Assembly (NCBI GenBank): GCA_030267565.1 | Contig: BRXU01000004.1 | Span: 1,430,001-1,494,000 of the forward strand | Origin: Pleodorina starrii | Taxonomy: Eukaryota; Chlorophyta; Chlorophyceae; Chlamydomonadales; Volvocaceae | Direction: 5' to 3' | DNA: 64,000 nt | Part shown: piece after piece, positions 60,901 to 64,000 of the stretch | Layout of the letters: every line of letters begins with the position of its first letter | How positions within the stretch are numbered: position 1 is the first letter of the stretch | Translations under genes and position numbers: made by a program | The notes under the pieces: model-generated | What the model was told of the DNA's origin: nothing | Seen by the model: only the letters and a program-made list of their open reading frames with translations | Database searches by the model: none

Positions 60901-62721
60901 GCCCCTGCTCCTTTTCCTTCTTCTGTGTCTTGTCCGGCTGCGTTGTCTTCCCCTGCGTCCCCTCCGTCCCCTCCAGCTGTTCTGATGTGATGGTCCCCGC
61001 CAAACACGCCGCATCCAGCTGCTGCAGCTTGAGCAATGCGGAGAGGGCCACCTGCTGGGAAACAAGCTCCAGGGGGGCGGGGCCTGATTGAGGGGGGCGG
61101 GGGGCGGGAGGGGGGGGCGGGAGGGGGAGGTGAAAAGGGGGAGGGAAGGGGGGGGGGAAGGGAGGGGAAGGGGGGGTGAAAACAGTCGGGGGGAGGGCTG
61201 TATATGTCTGCATTGCGAAGTTGAGACTGGTTGCGCCGCAATCAGATACAAACCTACCCCCACCCCCCCGGCGCGTGGGAAGGGGGACTAGTAGGACAGT
61301 CGGAAGGGGGGTGTGGGTTTGGGTGCAGGGTCAAGGTCAATGGCGGCCGGTCGGGGCTCCTCAGGGTGGGGCTGATGGGAGCGGCCAGATGAGGTTGAGG
61401 TTGAAGTTGAAGTAGATCTGAAGGCACCCGCTGTCCACCGGACACTTCGGACAAGTGCCAGGCCACCAGAGAGGTCAAGCCCCACCCTCCCACCCCACCC
61501 GGCTCTGCCCACCCGCCTAACACCCCCCCCCCCACACACACACACACATAACACAAACAAAGCCACCCGCCCATTCCCTCCCCTCCCACCCACACCCGTT
61601 TTCCCCCTTCCCCCTCCAAAACCCATCACCAAAACCCATTAATAAAAACTGAAGGTTTTCTGAGTGAAACGAAGAAAACCAAGGTTTTCTGTGTATTTGC
61701 CGAGAGCGTTCTCGGCTGTTCGTTGGTGGTACGGCCTGGCCGTACCAGTGCGAGCGAAGTGCAAGTCGCGCTGAGCGCGACGGAAAGAGCAATTTCGCGA
61801 GTTCATATAGTCAGTACTGACAGGTTTCCGCTGCGTCTTCTGCCCATTACACCGCCCCGCGGCAGATAGCGCAGTCGGTTACCAGGCTCGCCTCCTCCCA
61901 CGGAAGCAAGCATACTCTTCTGCTCGCAGGTACCCGAGTCCATCCCCGTCTTCAAGCGGTAAGGCAACTACTCAGGAAAACCCTCCGAAACCGCACCGGC
62001 CGTGACCTTGTACGGCACTCCCAGGAAGTTGGTTCCCGCCAGCTCCGCCATCATCTCGCCCGGCAGGTCCACATCCGGCACCTTGAACTCCAGGGAGGAC
62101 ACGGCGGCGGTGGGCGCGTGCGCCGACATGTACGACTCCAGCAGCTGCCGCGGCGGCGGGCCCTGCCACGACGCCGGACCCCGGTACTCGGACGGCAGCC
62201 CCCGCAGCAGCAGCGGCGCGTGGCAGGCGCGGGTGTAGGCTGCGGCGGGCGCGGCGGCGTTGGCGGTGCGCCACTCGTCCGCCGGCCCGTAGTTGCGCCA
62301 CTTCATGACGTGACTGCCCTTGCGCGTCTGCGGACTAGGGCTCTGACGGCAAGTCGTCGCGACGGCGTCGCCGTACACCGCCCGACCCGCCAGCCACGTC
62401 GCCCGGGCGTTGAGCAGCTCACCGGCGAGGGACGGCGGCGGCGCGGCGGCGGAGCGGCTGCCGGCGGCGTCGCGGAGCGACGTCAGCGGCGGCGGCTCCG
62501 CCGCCGCCGAGCCGCCGCTGCTGCTGGTGTTGTTGTCCTTGCCGCGGCGGTTGTACGCCGACGTCGCGCGACTCGCCGGCGGCGGCGGCGGCAGCGCTGG
62601 CAGCAACAGCTTGGAGTAGAGGGATGGCTCCGGGAGGGTGGTGAGGGAGGGATGGATGTTGACGTGGCGCGGGCTGCTGCCGCTGCCGCTGCTGCTGCCG
62701 CCGCCGGCGTTGCCGCCACCA

Positions 62722-62752
<31 letters not shown>

Positions 62753-63993
62753 CACCGAGCAACTTGGCCACCAGCGGTGGCAGTCCGGCGGCCCCGGCCT
62801 GGCCGGTGGCGGCGGTTGAGGGGCGGTTGGCGCCCCCTCGGTGGGAGTGGGGGTGCGAGTGGGGGTGGGAGTGGGGATGGGAGTGCTGGGTGGTCCCGGA
62901 CTGGCGGCCGCCGCCGTGGTGACGTGAGGATCCGCCTCCTCCTCCGCCTCCTCCGCCTCCGCCTCCGGTAGCGGGCCCCGCGGAGGGGGCAATCGGGTGC
63001 TCCGGACCGCGGACTGCGGGGAGGGAGGGAGGGATGAGGGGGAGGGGGAGGGGGGGTAAATTGCAGGTTGGGGCGCGTGAGTGAGGGAGTGAGTGAGGCA
63101 GGGGTGTTAAAAGAAGAAACCGCACCGGAGGGACGGAGACGGCGTGCGCGGGATGGGGTGGTGGATGCGACGGAGCGCCCGGCGATGGGTTCGTAACGGC
63201 GGAGGGCCTTCTCCGGGAGGGGGCACCAGGGAGGTCGCACCAGGGAGGGCGCACTGTAGACACAAAACCACATATGGTCCCATACGCCGCCGCCCCTAAG
63301 TCCCCGCTTCACCGCTCTCCTGGCCCCAGGCTTCCAACATCTCCGTAAACTCCCGGGCCCAAGCATAGCGAGGGAGGCGCTACGGAGCGACACTGAGCCG
63401 CGGGTCAGTGCGCGCCAGCGCAGGCGCCCATCCCCCCTACCTTCGTTCTGGCCGTCCGCCTCCCAGTCCATCGCCGCCGGGCCCCGGTGCACCGCCAGCG
63501 TCAGCGTCGACTCGGCGCGGTACGCCCCTGGCGACGCCGGCGGCTGCGCAAGGGGTACGACAACACCGCCGTCGCCGCCATCGTCGCCAACGCCGACGGC
63601 GACGGCGACGGGAGCGGCGACGCCGACGGCGCCGCCGCCGCCGTCACCGCCGGCCGTCGCCCCGACCGCCGTTGCGCTGATCTTTGGTTCCAGCAGCGCC
63701 CCGCCCCCCGTCACCTCACCCAGGCTGGAGATGGTCGGCAGGCAGACGGACTGCTCGGAGGGCGTCGGGTGTGCGGCGGCAGCCGCAGCGGCGGCGGGGG
63801 GCTGGCGGGGCCGCGGCGGCGCGGGCGTGGCGAAGCCGCCACGTGGCGGCGCGGGCGCGGAGGCTGCTTCCGACTCGGACTCCGCCGCGAGTGAGCTGAG
63901 GGGCGGCTCGTCCTCGCCGCCGCCAGCTACGGCGCCGGCGCCGCCGGCGGTGGAGGCGCCTGCCGCCGTCGACGACGGCGGCGGCGGCGGCAT
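54942..63993 (-). CDS. HEN1: HEN1, small-RNA 2'-O-methyltransferase (5' end may lie beyond the window)
   Basis: Eleven exons on minus: 63993..63441, 63013..61997, 61083..60565, 60077..59905, 59542..59286, 58930..58750, 58333..58282, 57847..57663, 57253..57063, 56433..56101, 55575..54942. All join in phase to 1364 residues from the Met at 63993. HEN1 methylates the 2'-OH of the 3' nucleotide of miRNAs and siRNAs and so stabilises them. The C-terminal methyltransferase shows LFTPNLGKQRME, TLVDLGCGEGRLIEGLL (SAM site), VVGADIS, VEVVEHL, LLLVTTPNWEYN, GDHRFEWDRAEF and QMAVFRR. Metal ligands corresponding to the Arabidopsis Glu/Glu/His/His set are E1032, E1035, H1036 and H1129. Upstream lie a plant-HEN1-like SWQGPPPRQLLESYMSAH, a dsRNA-binding-like stretch across exons 2-3 (VSQQVALSALLKLQQL) and an FKBP-like region (exons 4-6). 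It carries a Gln-Gly repeat and a 170-residue Gly-rich tail. The Met lies 7 nt from the window edge and may be internal. Confidence 0.93.
57131..57144. repeat. GACCCRCGGGTCAC motif, copy 4 (HEN1 exon 9)
   Basis: GACCCACGGGTCAC on the plus strand, antisense to HEN1, inside the exon that carries the EVVEH metal-binding motif. Confidence 0.8.
57605..57636 (+). repeat. Dispersed 32-bp intronic repeat, copy 2
   Basis: Identical to 43547-43578 and in the same orientation on the plus strand, although the host gene HEN1 runs on minus. It lies in the intron between exons ending 57663 and starting 57253, again next to a C-run. Confidence 0.9.
60620..60905 (-). repeat. Coding Gln-Gly triplet/hexamer repeat in HEN1 exon 3
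   Basis: Tandem CAGCAGGGG/CAGGGG units encode about 95 residues of GQQ and GQ repeats between the dsRNA-binding-like and FKBP-like parts of HEN1. The frame is kept throughout and phase with the next exon requires it, so it is translated. Confidence 0.85.
61634..61781. other. Cluster of four hairpins in HEN1 intron 2
   Basis: In under 150 bp: GGTTTTC/GAAAACC inverted copies (61634-61640, 61674-61680, 61683-61689), GCCGAGA/TCTCGGC (61699-61716, 4-nt loop), GGTACGGCC/GGCCGTACC (61728-61746, 1-nt spacer) and GTCGCGC/GCGCGAC (61765-61781, 3-nt loop). All stems are perfect. The segment is less GC-biased than the surrounding intron and may be an inserted element. Confidence 0.75.
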
Positions 63994-64000
63994 GGCGGAG

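Noticed and set aside
61860..61950. tRNA gene suggested by an A-box-like TAGCGCAGTCGG and a weak B-box
   Set aside because: The acceptor and D-stem halves do not pair, so it is not a tRNA gene; at most a tRNA-derived repeat.
61968..63263. Reading the HEN1 second exon to its in-frame TAG as the end of a separate gene
   Set aside because: A GTGCGG donor at 61996 joins in phase to the exon at 61083, completing a dsRNA-binding-like domain; the segment SWQGPPPRQLLESYMSAH matches plant HEN1.
1..64000. CRISPR arrays, phage or bacterial operons
   Set aside because: All tandem repeats lack unique spacers; genes are intron-rich and eukaryotic.

Overview
This window reads as nuclear DNA of a GC-rich green alga, most likely a volvocine chlorophyte (Chlamydomonas/Volvox type). 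That is inferred from intron-dense genes with GT..AG introns, GC-rich codon third positions, Gly/Ala/Pro/Gln homopolymer insertions inside conserved proteins, dense microsatellites, and TGTAA motifs downstream of several stop codons. All gene models were built by hand from conserved protein segments, splice-site dinucleotides and reading-frame phase. No search could be run.

Layout. 1-9.4 kb: two tandem minus-strand genes of the Pmp3/UPF0057 small membrane proteolipid family. The left one lacks its last exon inside the window and has a 1.66-kb minisatellite of an 8-bp unit beyond its second exon. 11.4-12.9 kb: a plus-strand gene ending in the NEDD1 C-terminal domain, with no WD40 part found upstream. 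15.2-19.3 kb: plus-strand ERCC1, 8 exons. 19.3-23.9 kb: repeat-rich intergenic DNA with a 5'-truncated LINE and about 1.1 kb of degenerate pentanucleotide repeats. 23.9-45.2 kb: one very large plus-strand ABC transporter of the ABCA type, modelled as 32 phase-consistent exons coding for about 2754 residues. 45.2-49.7 kb: nothing coding recognised. 49.7-51.1 kb: a two-exon minus-strand gene with a transit-peptide-like start and a thioredoxin-like second half. 51.1-54.9 kb: intergenic, with a complete 246-bp hAT-type MITE. 54.9-64 kb: minus-strand HEN1 small-RNA 2'-O-methyltransferase, 11 exons, possibly open at the right edge.

The genes do not form an operon or an obvious joint pathway: ERCC1 is DNA repair, HEN1 is small-RNA stabilisation, ABCA is membrane transport, and the NEDD1-like protein is gamma-tubulin anchoring. 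I see no CRISPR array, prophage, rRNA or confident tRNA, and no clearly new multi-gene system. The most notable signals are DNA-level: introns that switch from G-rich to C-rich along the sense strand, a near-palindromic 14-mer found in exons of two genes, a 32-bp intronic repeat shared by the ABCA and HEN1 genes, higher-order structure inside the 8-bp minisatellite, and the intact MITE.
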